Below are positions 47,441-57,412 of a stretch of DNA of 64,000 bases, piece after piece; the stretch's first letter is position 1; every line of letters starts with the position of its first letter. Source of the DNA: Selaginella moellendorffii (lineage: Eukaryota; Streptophyta; Lycopodiopsida; Selaginellales; Selaginellaceae). The notes below the pieces were generated by a model. The model was not told where the DNA came from. It made no database searches and saw only the letters and a list, made by a program, of their open reading frames with translations. A program made the position numbers and the translations under genes. The stretch is from positions 124,001 through 188,000 of the forward strand of contig NW_003314330.1 in the NCBI RefSeq assembly GCF_000143415.4, given 5' to 3'.

Positions 47441-49201
47441 GTAAATATTAGTACATCCATTCCTAACCTTTTACCATTTCTAACATTGTCCATGTAGGTC
47501 GCAGAGCAAATGGTAAGTAGAGATTATTCAGTTGAATTAAGATACAAACTCTAGCCTTTAGTGTTGAGGAGCAAGGGTCGAAACGTATGTCCAATCCTTC
47601 AGAATCAGCAGTGCACCCAAGTGATATCAGTCCTAGTTCCTCAATAGCAGTTAATGGTAAATACAGTATAGTCGATTCAATGTGCTAATGAGTTTGTTTT
47701 TAGTAACCAGTAGGGAGGATACCATCTCAATCGAAGGGAGATATTTGGACATGCATATGGATCCGCCAGTGGACTCTACTTGCCTGCAAGAGTCATCAGA
47801 GCTGGTGGAGGCTACTATCCATATCAACGCCAAGCAAGCTGACCATGCTCCACTTGATGCTGCCCATACCACTGAGTCAATCTTGTCCACGTATCCAACT
47901 GACGGTGACCAGGCGCCATTGGACCCGCATGAGGCCGCCCCAGCCGCCGAGCCGGTCGTATCCTCATTTCCAACGGACTCAACGTGTGCCCAATCGTCTG
48001 ACTACGCGCCGTTGGAACCTCCCTACACCGCCCCTGCTGCTTGTTTGGTCATATCCACTTTGCCAACGGAGGCACCAGCTGAAATGGCGTGTGATCACAC
48101 GCCATCGGAACCACCCCATGCCACTGTTGAGCCAGTTGTACCAGAGTCTACAGCTGAAATGGCATGTGCCCACACGCCATCGGATGCGATTGACCCCACA
48201 TTGCAGAGGAGAGTATTTCCGCCCTTCACATTTCCTCGACCAAAACCCTCTCAACGACCATCGGGAGCACCATTCGTTAATATTGTAGATGGTAAAATTG
48301 ACTTGTACCATTTTTTATGCTGACGCATTTCATTTCAGAGTCACGGCGAAGGTACTGTATCGTTTTTGATCTGAACGGTGTCCTTTTCTCCCATGAGCGT
48401 GGCTCGTCCTCGAATGTCACTGCACCCTCCAAAGCCTGCAGTCGCAAGTTGGTCAAAAGAGATAGATTCACATTAATCACACGGGAGAAACTGCAGGATC
48501 TAATAATGACCATGCGACACTTAAAACAGAGGGCCGGGTTCAATTTGCAATTGGGAGTTTGGACATCCATGATGCGCCACAATGCATTAACGTTGCTACA
48601 GATGATGCACGATCAGACGCGAGTAATATTACCATTTGACTTTCTCCTAACGCAGGAGGATTGCTTGACTATGGTCCATGTGAGGGGTAACAAACCCATC
48701 TTCGTCAAGCCAGAGGCTGTAGTGATGAACCGGACTGCTAGGTCAAGTGAAATCCTCATCATCGATGACTCGCCGATTAAAACTGCAGCGAACACACACA
48801 CATATGCAGTGCACCCCATCTCTTGCAGTATGGAAACTAGGGAGAAGAAACCGTATGTTCTGGGGGACCTTGCAAAACGGCTTGGAACGATGGTGATAGA
48901 GAACCGGCCAGTTCAGGAGGTGGCTGTAGAAATCAACCAAATGGTAGATGGAACGGTATATTAGAAGCCATTTGATCGGACAGACACCAGTCATCATTTA
49001 TGGCATGTATATTGTCTAGCCAAACACTATCTGCATCTCCATAATCTGCTCAACCGGATGGGTTCTTCGACCACTGAACATGAGCGTGGACGTATTAGAG
49101 AAGAGATGGCATTACTATTGGGTTTAAATCCTGATAGTGTGGAGAGTGATGAAATTCCAAGATTATTGTATAGGCGTTGGAGGCAAAAAATAACAGTCTG
49201 A
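47441..49201 (+). CDS. FCP1/NIF-type HAD phosphatase-like C-terminal part of the transposon gene
   Basis: Splice phases let this continue the ParB-like gene: short exons near 47500-47650, then 47704-48292 and 48340 onwards. The first large exon is a Pro/Thr-rich linker with repeated (D/E)xAPLxPP and EMAC(D/A)HTPS units; the latter are encoded by two palindromes. After the intron comes RRRYCIVFDLNGVLFSHERG, LGVWTSMMRHNALTLL and EILIIDDSPIKTA, the order of the FCP1/SCP HAD fold that dephosphorylates RNA polymerase II tails. The DxDx(T/V) motif reads DLNGV, so the second Asp is lost and activity is uncertain. A TAG at 48962-48964 is followed in the same frame by about 78 coherent residues (KPFDRTDTSHHLWHVYCLAK) ending at TGA 49199-49201, so the stop is probably a mutation. 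Confidence 0.6.
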
Positions 49202-49618
49202 GATGGCATGTATTTATTTAAAAATGTAACTTATTATAGCATGGGGTTCCATGCCATTGTATTAATATTAAAAGACAATTCTTTGAGAGGATTTGCATTA
49301 TACTAGAAGTGTTACAACATGTTATTGGAAGTCTACGAAGTTGTTTTATTAATAAGGGGAAAGTAAAGATTGAATGGGACTTGGGCTCCATCTAGACTCG
49401 GAGCAATTGAGCCAATATTAAAAGGATGGAAAGAAATTGGACGACGATGACAAGGAGAAGAGAGAGGTGAAGCAGTGGCAGGGGGAGGAGAAATGATTGA
49501 GTAGACATTTCCTTGTTTAAAATAAAATGGCATGTGCCTCAATGCAGTTGAATTTTGTTATATTTATATACTATATAAAGGTTTGGAAACCTTATTTTAC
49601 AAGTGGGATAATGACAAT

Positions 49619-49642
49619 TCCCACTTTAACGAAATAGAGCTT
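49619..49642 (-). repeat. Right terminal inverted repeat
   Basis: Exact inverse complement of 37847-37870. It is followed by TCAA (49643-49646), the second copy of the target duplication, then by the continuation of the interrupted gypsy integrase. Confidence 0.9.
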
Positions 49643-50800
49643 TCAAGGCATTTTACATTTTAATATCTCGACTAGGGATATACCACATTTTCACAAGTTT
49701 TTATCATCCATAAAAAATTGTTTGGTGAAGATGCTTATTTGGACCTTTAAAGAGATGATTGCGAAGTATATGAACTTTTAGCATTTAAATTAGAATAATT
49801 ATTTGCCATCTATTTAATATGTATATGTCACAAGGGTGTAAAGTTCTATTGGTGCTTCACCAAATAAACTCCTATATAGTTATGATGTTCTACTGCCAAC
49901 GGAATTAAGTTTACCTTCACAGTTACCATAAACTATTAATGCTAGGTCCTAGAATCAGTATTTGAAGAACATTCTTTTGCTAGTCTAAATGGAGTTTATT
50001 TAATACTTGGGTTGCATATAAGTGGGACAACAATGATGTTATAACTCTTATCATCATCCTTTTATGGAGTACAAAATAGATAACACAATGTTAATTTATT
50101 TTCTCAATCTTACAGCATGTGGTTTGTCTAAAGGGTTCCTTGCTCAATGGAAGGGACCGTATTAAATGTTGCAACAAGTTGGACCATAAGTTTATAAGGT
50201 TTGTCATAACGTTTAACAGGTTAATCCTCCAAAAATTATGTATATGTAACAACTAAAGCACTTTATAAAAAGGGATTAAAAACAACTGGCACCACCTACA
50301 AATTCATTGGTGCTTCCTCCTAATTTAATTATGATCTTGGCTCTGAGCCAATTTGCCTCTCACAATTCTGAGTTGATCCCGAGAGGAGCTTGGATTGTGT
50401 GCCCGACTACCATTCTACTCACCCCTTTTACTTACTACGCACAAGCTCTCATAAGAATGCCCACACAATTGACCAACTGAAGAATTTTAATTGCCTTCCA
50501 TTTTTCCAAAAGGAGGGGATGATATGAAATCCAAGTGTATAGCCATATATTAATATTAACATAGTAAAATTTTAATAACCATTGGATTGATTTTAATCCA
50601 GATCACTTGCCATCATCCCTAAGTGTATGGCTATGATGCCATATATTAATATTAGTGTAGAAGGATTTTGATAACTATTGGATTGATTTTAATTTGAACC
50701 ATTTGCTTCTATATATAAGCTAAGGTTTTTGGGTTAATTGATATGCATATTTCTGTATTCCCATTTCTATATTCCATATTTAAAATTACCAATAATAAGA
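49643..50800 (+). mobile_element. Gypsy integrase right half, PPT and LTR piece
   Basis: Continues the integrase cut at 37846: AAGGCATTTTACATTTTAAT, ACTAGGGATATACCACATTT and TTTGGTGAAGATGCTTATTT match 29430-29560. The integrase C-terminal part (50030-50280) is a decayed copy of 30820-31080. A polypurine tract (AAAAGGAGGGGA, about 50509-50520) precedes an LTR start (TGATATGAAATCCAAGTGTA). Two LTR-like sub-blocks with ATATTAATATTA occur at 50550 and 50645, so the LTR is partly duplicated. Confidence 0.7.
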
Positions 50801-51239
50801 AATTGTTAGTTTAATCATTAAAATTAAACTAGACAATACCTAATAGAATCTTTAATTTGTCATTAAGATTAAGATTTATGTGGTTCTTTCATGCCAGTTA
50901 CTATATTACCTTTTCCTCAAAATACAAGCACTTACTCTATCTTGACCCCATACAAACTCCTCATGCTACACTCTTGCTCCCCTCCAACAAGACTAATCAC
51001 CACTTTGGTCATCTGGTCAGACGCAAGCTCAAAGTAAAAACGTCTCAAACCAGCATTGATCTGTGATGATCACGGACCTGTTCTTGCTTTGCTTGATACA
51101 CTCCCCTCTTGTCCATGCTGCTGTGAATCACAAACACGGACAATTCACTCCTCATCTCCGCCACCACCCTGGCACTGCTGTTGCACACCCCTCGACTTTG
51201 AAGCGCCGCCTCAACACCCAGCATAGCTCGTCTAGTTTG

Positions 51240-51977
51240 CAGCTCTGATCTTCCATGCGAGCATAGCACAATCCATGCTTTGTTTAACCTTTCCTGGCCC
51301 TATGTCGGCAAACCTCGACATCAGATCCTCCACCTCAGGAGACAGCGTCTCAGAGTGCAAACCGATATGGACATCCTCATCCACACGCTCCACGATCCAA
51401 TCCATTTGTCATGACACAACGCAAGACAAGAGAAAGTGCAAGCTCACCGTGCGAGACCAGAAAACTGGACATTGCTCAAGAAGTTACCTGTATAACAGAA
51501 ACTCGTTTGGCCTTTTGGGGGCCAACAGACTCTTCCGGCAGTTCGAAGTCATGAGCAAACGCCTGCATGAGCCGGGCTATTCGAGCAGCCGTGCACTCCG
51601 CTGCCAGAACAAGTGTGTGCAGCGTCATCTTCACGAGCTATGTGTAGCTCAGAATTGCAGACCAGTCCTGCTGCACTACGCTGTCACCACCGCCAAAACT
51701 TTCAGCCGAGTCAAATTGCGAGTCTGTGTTTTGCAGTTTTTCTCTGGCCTTCGAACATTTCAAGGCTAATCAATCCTCAATTATATTACCTGGTAGAGGA
51801 TCCTCCTTGAAAGTGAAGCAGTCTGGGATCCACAACGCCCTTCATTGCGTTCATGCCGGGCTGCCACGGCCTGATGGATAGTGTAGACAGAAGACAATGA
51901 AAAATCGGGAAACCCTTATCAAAATTCCGAAGAAACACGGGAAGCTTACAAGAGCTGCGCAAGAGTGAAGAGACCAT
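51240..51977 (-). CDS. Unrecognised small multi-exon gene, uncertain
   Basis: Several minus-strand segments look coding and are bordered by GT-AG sites: a start region at 51977 (MVSSLLRSS), an exon near 51811-51890, one near 51640-51760 (LKCSKAREKLQNTDSQFDSA in one frame), one near 51490-51640 (LVKMTLHTLVLAAECTAARI, then LPEESVGPQKAKRVSVIQ) and a last one ending near 51240 (LHSETLSPEVEDLMSRFADI, then GPGKVKQSMDCAMLAWKIRA). I could not settle one consistent splice pattern and know no family with these blocks. It is divergent from the PPR gene at 52047 with under 70 bp between likely starts. It may be a lineage-specific gene or a pseudogene. Confidence 0.35.
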
Positions 51978-52046
51978 CCTAAACCCTTATCAAATAAAAA
52001 TCCAAGAGCCCTAAAATCCAAGGGCCCGAAATTTAGGGCTCTCCAA

Positions 52047-54716
52047 ATGCAGGGAAGATTGAGCCTTTGCGGCTGCTTGATCCAGGTATGCTTCTCATTT
52101 TCGATCGATCTAGCCGCGATACGACACTATTTCTCTCTCGTCTAGACTAGTCCCAGCCGGATTCGATGCTCCAGCAAGGGTTTCCACAGATCGAATGAGT
52201 CGCTGGCGACGTATCACGAGATCCGCGAGCGCGGGCAGAAGCCGGGGATCGGGATTACTCTAGCCGCATTGAAGGTATGCCGGGGATCGAACGACCTCAA
52301 GGCTGGGAGGAAGATTCACGCAGATTTGGTGGAGAGTGGGGATATTTCCAGTGTTCTCGTGGCCAGCACTCTGGTGGACATGTACGCCAAGTGTGGGAGC
52401 TTGGTGGAAGCTCGCAAGGTTTTCGAGAGCATGGAGAATCACGACGTGGTGTCGTGGAACTCGATGATTCAAGGCTACGTCCAAGGCGGTGATGGGAGAA
52501 CAGCTCTGGATCTCTACTCGAGAATGCAGGAACAGGGAAAGTGCGCTCCAAATCGTGTCACTGTTCTAGCGGCACTCAAGGCTTGCGTTAGTTTGGCTGG
52601 AGATGGCAAGAACTCTGGAAATGGTGGTGGAGGGAACTCAGGGTGGCTGAAGAGAGGGAGAGAGATTCACTCGCAAGCAGCAAAGAGTGGTGATGATCTC
52701 GACGCGTTCGTGGGAACCAGCTTGATCGACATGTACGCGAAGTGTGGGAGCATGGACGAAGCTCGTCAAGTTTTTGAGAGCTTGCACCACCGATGCGTCC
52801 AGTCGTGGAACTGCCTCATTCTTCGATACGCACAGAAAGGGGATGGCCAAGTTGCCTGGGAACTCTTCTCACGGATGAATTCGGAAGGCTACGAGCCGGA
52901 TTCTATCACTCTTCTTGCTGCGCTGAAGGCCTGTGCAAGCTTGGCAGAGGAAGAGCAAGGCGAGTTTGTGTCGGGAAAGCTCGTCAAAGCCGAGAGTTTG
53001 GAGAAGGCTCGAAGTGTTCACTCTCAAGCTGACAAGAGTGGAGCCCTGCGCAACGCTTATGTCTCGAACGCTCTGATAGACTTCTATGCGAAGTTTGGGA
53101 GCTTGGAGGACGCTCACAAGGTGTTTAAGACGATGCCGCAACGGACTGTGGTCTCCTGGAACTCGATCATTCTCGGGTACGCTCAGAGTGGCGAGGAAAA
53201 AGCTGCTTTGGACTTGTACTCGAGCATGAAGGACGAAGGTGGTGTGGCTGCGAACAGAGTTACTCTTCTCGCTGCTCTCAAGGCTTGCGCTGGTTTGGCA
53301 GGGAAAGAAGATGGAAAGCAAGTTGATGGCAAAATTATCAAGGTTGAGTCGCTCAAACGAGGCCGAGCTCTTCACTCTCAAGCTGTGGAGACTATGAAGA
53401 AGCTAGACGTGTTCGTGGAGAGCTCCCTGGTGGATTTGTACGCAAAGTGTGGGAGCCTTGGAGATGCTTGCAGGATTTTTGAGAGCATGGAGGCACGGAG
53501 CATGGTCTCGTGGAACTGTATCATTCTGGGGCTCGCTCAGAGTGGCTTTCCAAACGCTGCTCTCAGGTACTATTGTCGTATGCGAAATGAAGGATGCTTA
53601 CCAAATGCTGTGACTTTTGTTGCAGTTCTTAAGGCCTGTGGCGTTTTAGCAGCGCTAGAACTCGGGAAGCGAGTGCAGGATGAGCTCATGCTGGCTGGCT
53701 TTGGCGAGGATCCCTTTGTAGCCACCTCGCTGATTGATTTCTTTGGAAAATGCGGCAGCATAGTCGATGCGGAAAAGGTATTTCATTCAATTCCCCACAA
53801 GACTCTCGTGACATGGAGCTCTCTAATCGAAGGTTACAGTTGTCAGGGCGATAGCGAGCGGGTGTTTGATCTGTTCGAGAAAATGCAAGAGGACAAGCTG
53901 CGACCAAACGAGGTCACCTTTCTCTCGGTTCTTACCGCGTGCAGCCATGCCGGCCTCGTTGAAGAGGGGAAAGGTTACTTCCGGAGAATGAGCTCAGAGT
54001 TTGGCATCGCTCCTCGCATCAGGCATTACACTTGCATGGTGGATTTACTGGGGCGTGCCAATCAACTGGACGAAGCTGTGGCAATGGTCAAAAAGATGGC
54101 ATGCGAGCCAGACGTGGTGATTTACACGGCTCTATTGAGCTCATGCTGGAAGTGGAAGAACACAGAAGTTGGGAGGTTCGCATTTGAGGAGGTGATGAAG
54201 ATGGACAGCAAGAACACTCTGGCTTACGCCCTCATGGCGAACGTCTACAGTGCTGCTGGATTGGCAGGAAAGGTTGGGGAGATCCAGGAAATGGGAAAAA
54301 CTGCTGGAGTTTTGAGAAGATCTGGACAGAGCTGGTGGACGGATAGGAAAGGAAGAGTGCACGTCTTCGTTGTGGGTGACAAGAGGCATCCACTAACTGA
54401 GAAGATTCAAGCGAAGCTGGATGATCTTTTTAATAATCTGGAGCGAGGACAAGGAAACGGAGAACAGTGTGGAAGTGGCGGCCATGATAACGATCTCGCC
54501 TTGTGTGGACACACGGAAAAGTTTGCGGTGGCATGTGCTCTCTTGAGCTCTCCTCCTGGAGCACCGGTTCGAGTCGTAAACAACTACAAGACTTGCGAGG
54601 AATGCCACGCAACTACTGCTCTTATCTCTAAGCTGGAGCAGCGGACCGTGATCGTCAGAGACACCCGGCTACACATTTTCCGAAATGGAATATGTTCCTG
54701 TGGTGATTGCTGGTAA
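52047..54716 (+). CDS. PPR protein, PLS-E-DYW type (organelle RNA editing factor)
   Basis: A 13-codon first exon (52047-52085, MQGRLSLCGCLIQ) joins in frame across a 60-bp intron to 52146-54716, giving 869 residues. The long exon carries many PLS-type repeats (NHDVVSWNSMIQGYVQGGDG, QRTVVSWNSIILGYAQSGEE, KTLVTWSSLIEGYSCQGDSE) with KC-GS and HA..L alternation, then E/E+ motifs and a DYW-type domain. The domain shows the deaminase zinc motif HTE (CGHTEKFAVA) and CEECH; the last three residues are DCW instead of DYW. Such proteins choose and deaminate cytidines in mitochondrial or plastid transcripts, which fits a heavily edited lycophyte. The short first exon fits a targeting peptide. Upstream, a GGGCCC element and TTTAGGGCT lie at 52023-52041. 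Confidence 0.92.
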
Positions 54717-54945
54717 AATCTTTTTGAAGCAGTTCCATTTCAAGTTTGTTTTCTTCTTGCTTGCAGAGTCAAGGCCAAACACGGACGGAACTCTCTTGAC
54801 AGCTTTTTATGTCGGAGATCCGGTAAATAATACATTTTCTAGAGCAGAACAATGTTGACTGACATAAGTTTCTTGCCCTCCAATGGCTACAGGACGACCA
54901 TCATTCATCACTTATCCCTATCGACACGTACTGACTGACCTTCGG

Positions 54946-54956
54946 CATATAAGTAG
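54946..54956 (+). promoter_or_regulatory. Possible TATA box of the LRR gene
   Basis: CATATAAGTAG lies 27 bp before the ATG at 54983. If functional, it implies a very short leader. The call rests only on sequence and spacing. Confidence 0.3.
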
Positions 54957-54982
54957 TGCTTCGTGTTGAGGCATAAGTTAAG

Positions 54983-56848
54983 ATGGAAAATCGTTCGTCT
55001 CTTTCAACTCTCTTCTTGCTAGCGCTGATCTGTGCTTCTTCAGTGGCTGCAGCAACAGATCAATTCACCAAGGCTTTGAATGCTTCGTGTCACAAGGACG
55101 ACCTCAAGGCCTTGCTCGACTTCAAATCCACTATCACTATCAGCTCGGGGAGGCTCAAGGCCTGGACAGGCAAACAGTGCTGTTCATGGCCAACTATCAG
55201 GTGTAACAACAAGACTGGAAGAGTCATCTCCTTGGAGATCATCGATCCTTACGATGCCGGCGATTCCATCGGCTACGAAAGTGCTACCGGATCGATCTCT
55301 CCCTCGCTCGGTATGCTCTCCTCTCTCGAGTCCTTGGCACTTTCTTCGCTAGTTGGTCTTTCCGGGGAGATCCCTGCTTCCATCGGCAAAATCTCGACGC
55401 TCAAGGGGCTTTTCCTCGATCGAAACAACCTGACTGGTCCCATCCCGGCAGCCATTGGCGCTCTTTCCAGGCTCACGCAGCTCTACCTCGAGGGGAACAA
55501 GCTCTCTCAAGCAATTCCTTTCGAGCTCGGCTCGCTGAAAAATCTCCGGGAGCTTCGTCTCGAGTCCAACCAGCTAACAGGCAGCATACCATCCTCGTTT
55601 GGCGACCTTCGCCGTCTCGAGAAGCTGGATATATCAAGCAACAGGCTTACCGGCTCCATTCCAGGCTCGATCGTCTCCATCTCAACGCTGAAAGAGTTGC
55701 AACTGGCTCACAACAAGATCGCTGGTCCTGTTCCTTCGGACCTTGGGAAGCTATCTTTGTTGGAAGTGCTGGATCTCTCCGACAATCAGCTCACTGGAAG
55801 CCTGCCTTCGTCGCTCGGCAACTGCAAGTCACTACGAAATCTCTGGCTGTCGGAAAATGAGCTAAGTGGTACCATTCCGGTTTCATGGGGGAGCAGCAGC
55901 CTCGTCAACTTGAGCGTCATCGACTTATCCTTGAATCAGCTCACCGGTGAAGTTCCAAGCTCCTTGGGGTCGCTCCGCAGCCTTGCAGACTTTAACATCG
56001 CCCATAACAAGCTGGCTGGAAGCTTTCCCGACCTCTCCAAGACGCAGCTCGCCACTCTCGACCTGTCTTACAACCAATTTCATCTCCACACCGTCCCGGG
56101 CTGGCTGTCAAAACTGCGTGCGAATTACTTCCGGCTCTCTCTCGCTTCCTGTGGCATCGAGGAGCTGCCATCTTTTCTCTCCCAGCTCAACTTGGGCCTC
56201 CTCGATCTCTCGATGAACACCATCAAAGTGAGACAGCTCCCAACGTTATCGAGCAGCTTTTCTGGATTGTACCATCTCAACCTGTCGTTCAATCCTCTGG
56301 CCGTCCCGCTGAGCAGTGACATCAGCAAGTACTCCGTCTTGACTCGACTGGATCTTCGCTCAACGAGGTTGTCCGGCTCGGTAAGTCCAATCTTCTCTTC
56401 TAACTCGTCATTTCTAGAGTTCGTGGATCTTTCCGACAACCAGCTGGGTGGTCAGATCCCTCCACCTCCGAGTAGAACCCAGGACAGCTGGTCCTACCTC
56501 AATCTATCGAAGAACAAGCTCACGGGTAGCATTCCGAAAGAGATAGCCAACCTCAAAGTGATCAAGACGCTTGACCTCTCGCACAACCAGCTCCAAGGTG
56601 GCATTCCTGCGAGCGTCGGAAACTTAACGTGGCTGGAGTCTCTCGACTTGTCATCGAACAAACTCACCGGTGGAGTTCCTGAGTCGTTGCTGAAGCTGCC
56701 CAGCTTGCGATTCTTGAATCTCTCGAGCAACTCTCTATCGGGAAAAATACCACAGGGGCCGAAGATCCGCAGCTTCCCAGCTGCGGCATTCACAGACAAT
56801 CCCGGACTGTGTGGCACTCCGCTTCCGCCATGCAAGAAAGTGTTCTGA
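54983..56848 (+). CDS. Secreted leucine-rich repeat protein (PGIP/FLR1-like)
   Basis: Single exon, 621 residues. A signal peptide (LSTLFLLALICASSVAAA) is followed by an LRR N-terminal cap with paired cysteines (CHKDDLKALLDFKSTI, then CCSWPTIRC), about twenty extracellular-type repeats (LSGEIPASIGK, NNLTGPIPAAIGALS, NQLTGSIPSSFGDL) and a closing cap (DNPGLCGTPLPPC). It ends at CKKVF without a transmembrane segment or kinase, so it is probably apoplastic. Family members bind cell-wall material or microbial enzymes, or help receptor kinases; which applies here is unknown. The PPR pseudogene lies immediately downstream in convergent orientation. A 130-bp scrap of the 3' part of this gene recurs at 59570-59700. 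Confidence 0.9.
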   Translation: MENRSSLSTLFLLALICASSVAAATDQFTKALNASCHKDDLKALLDFKSTITISSGRLKAWTGKQCCSWPTIRCNNKTGRVISLEIIDPYDAGDSIGYESATGSISPSLGMLSSLESLALSSLVGLSGEIPASIGKISTLKGLFLDRNNLTGPIPAAIGALSRLTQLYLEGNKLSQAIPFELGSLKNLRELRLESNQLTGSIPSSFGDLRRLEKLDISSNRLTGSIPGSIVSISTLKELQLAHNKIAGPVPSDLGKLSLLEVLDLSDNQLTGSLPSSLGNCKSLRNLWLSENELSGTIPVSWGSSSLVNLSVIDLSLNQLTGEVPSSLGSLRSLADFNIAHNKLAGSFPDLSKTQLATLDLSYNQFHLHTVPGWLSKLRANYFRLSLASCGIEELPSFLSQLNLGLLDLSMNTIKVRQLPTLSSSFSGLYHLNLSFNPLAVPLSSDISKYSVLTRLDLRSTRLSGSVSPIFSSNSSFLEFVDLSDNQLGGQIPPPPSRTQDSWSYLNLSKNKLTGSIPKEIANLKVIKTLDLSHNQLQGGIPASVGNLTWLESLDLSSNKLTGGVPESLLKLPSLRFLNLSSNSLSGKIPQGPKIRSFPAAAFTDNPGLCGTPLPPCKKVF

Positions 56849-56957
56849 GAACTCACTCATCTCTCGAGTAACAAGAAGAATAGGAGCAGGAACTTTGTGC
56901 GGAAATGGAGAAGGACAAGCATGCGGTTGTGACTACGGAACATCCAACCGCATCGGA

Positions 56958-57412
56958 TGCTCGCAACAGACATCCTCGATCAACCTCGGCACAGTGGATG
57001 CTCGACAGAACGATGTAAGGCGAAGCGCTGCTGCCATCCTCGTCCAGCGCGAGGACGCGCCTGCCGAGGTACTCTCCTCTCTTGCATGTTGTCGAAGTAT
57101 TTGCGTGACCAATTTTGCCACTGTATACGGGTTGTCCAAGTCGCAACGTTGTAGGACGGCCTTCTTTGTAGTAAAATGTTTCCATCCTCAAGTTCTTCGT
57201 TGCTGATAACATTGCGTTCCACCATGTCTCGTCCGTCTCCAGCTGTGAGTGTAAGCCGTGCGCTATGCGATCGAATCGAAGGCCAGTGCGGCATCTTGTG
57301 GAGTTCTGCAGCTTCCATGCCGAGACTTGAGCTTCTCACGAGCTTTCCTATCTCTAGGCTTTGTTCTGCTGCATTGGCCAAGAATTGCCTCGAACAAGGC
57401 CCTCTCCATTAG
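56958..57412 (-). pseudogene. Deleted copy of the PPR gene at 59701-61731
   Basis: Three blocks match the intact gene in order: the 3' end (56970-57080 with ATCAACCTCGGCAC and GATGCTCGACAGAACGATGT, like 59730-59850), a middle block (57083-57235, like 61070-61260) and the 5' end including the start region (57240-57412, like 61488-61731, with AAGGCCAGTGCGGCATCTTG and CTCTCCATTAGAAACCATCA). About 1.2 kb of repeats and a shorter 5' piece are missing and the frame is broken repeatedly. It sits 3' of the intact LRR gene just as the intact PPR gene sits 3' of an LRR scrap. Confidence 0.85.

Larger units (their letters stand above)
38073..49548. repeat. Dispersed 22-bp palindrome family (22 copies)
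   Basis: The consensus half-site is ATGGCRTGWGG, followed at once by its inverse complement. Copies: 38073-38094, 38389-38410, 38478-38499, 38891-38906 (short), 39078-39099, 39238-39259, 39384-39405, 40709-40730, 40766-40787, 42119-42142, 42195-42216, 43630-43651, 43706-43727, 43766-43787, 45042-45063, 46544-46565, 46682-46703, 46873-46894, 48084-48105 (perfect palindrome), 48159-48180, 49236-49257 and 49527-49548. The outer ATGGC/GCCAT arms are best kept and the centre varies, often with compensating changes. Copies occur in spacers, introns and in-frame coding sequence, so the conserved thing is probably the DNA itself. Confidence 0.88.
37847..49642. mobile_element. 11.8-kb DNA transposon with transposase, ParB/HAD-like gene and dispersed palindromes
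   Basis: Both ends carry the same 24-bp sequence in opposite orientation (37847-37870 and 49619-49642, beginning AAGCTCTATTTCGT), flanked by TCAA and interrupting a gypsy integrase. Inside, a decayed DDE-type transposase reads leftwards (about 39480-41830) and a large spliced gene reads rightwards (43843-49201), with a roughly 2-kb divergent centre holding a telomere-like repeat and tandem repeats. At least 22 copies of a 22-bp palindrome lie between 38073 and 49548, none noticed outside. A 4-bp duplication and the transposase motifs suggest a Sola-like superfamily, but this is a guess. Several in-frame stops indicate this copy is no longer autonomous. Confidence 0.88.

Noticed and set aside
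38073-49548. Palindromes as a CRISPR-like array
   Set aside because: Spacing is irregular (about 55 bp to 1.9 kb), copies vary and lie inside introns and exons, and the genome is eukaryotic.
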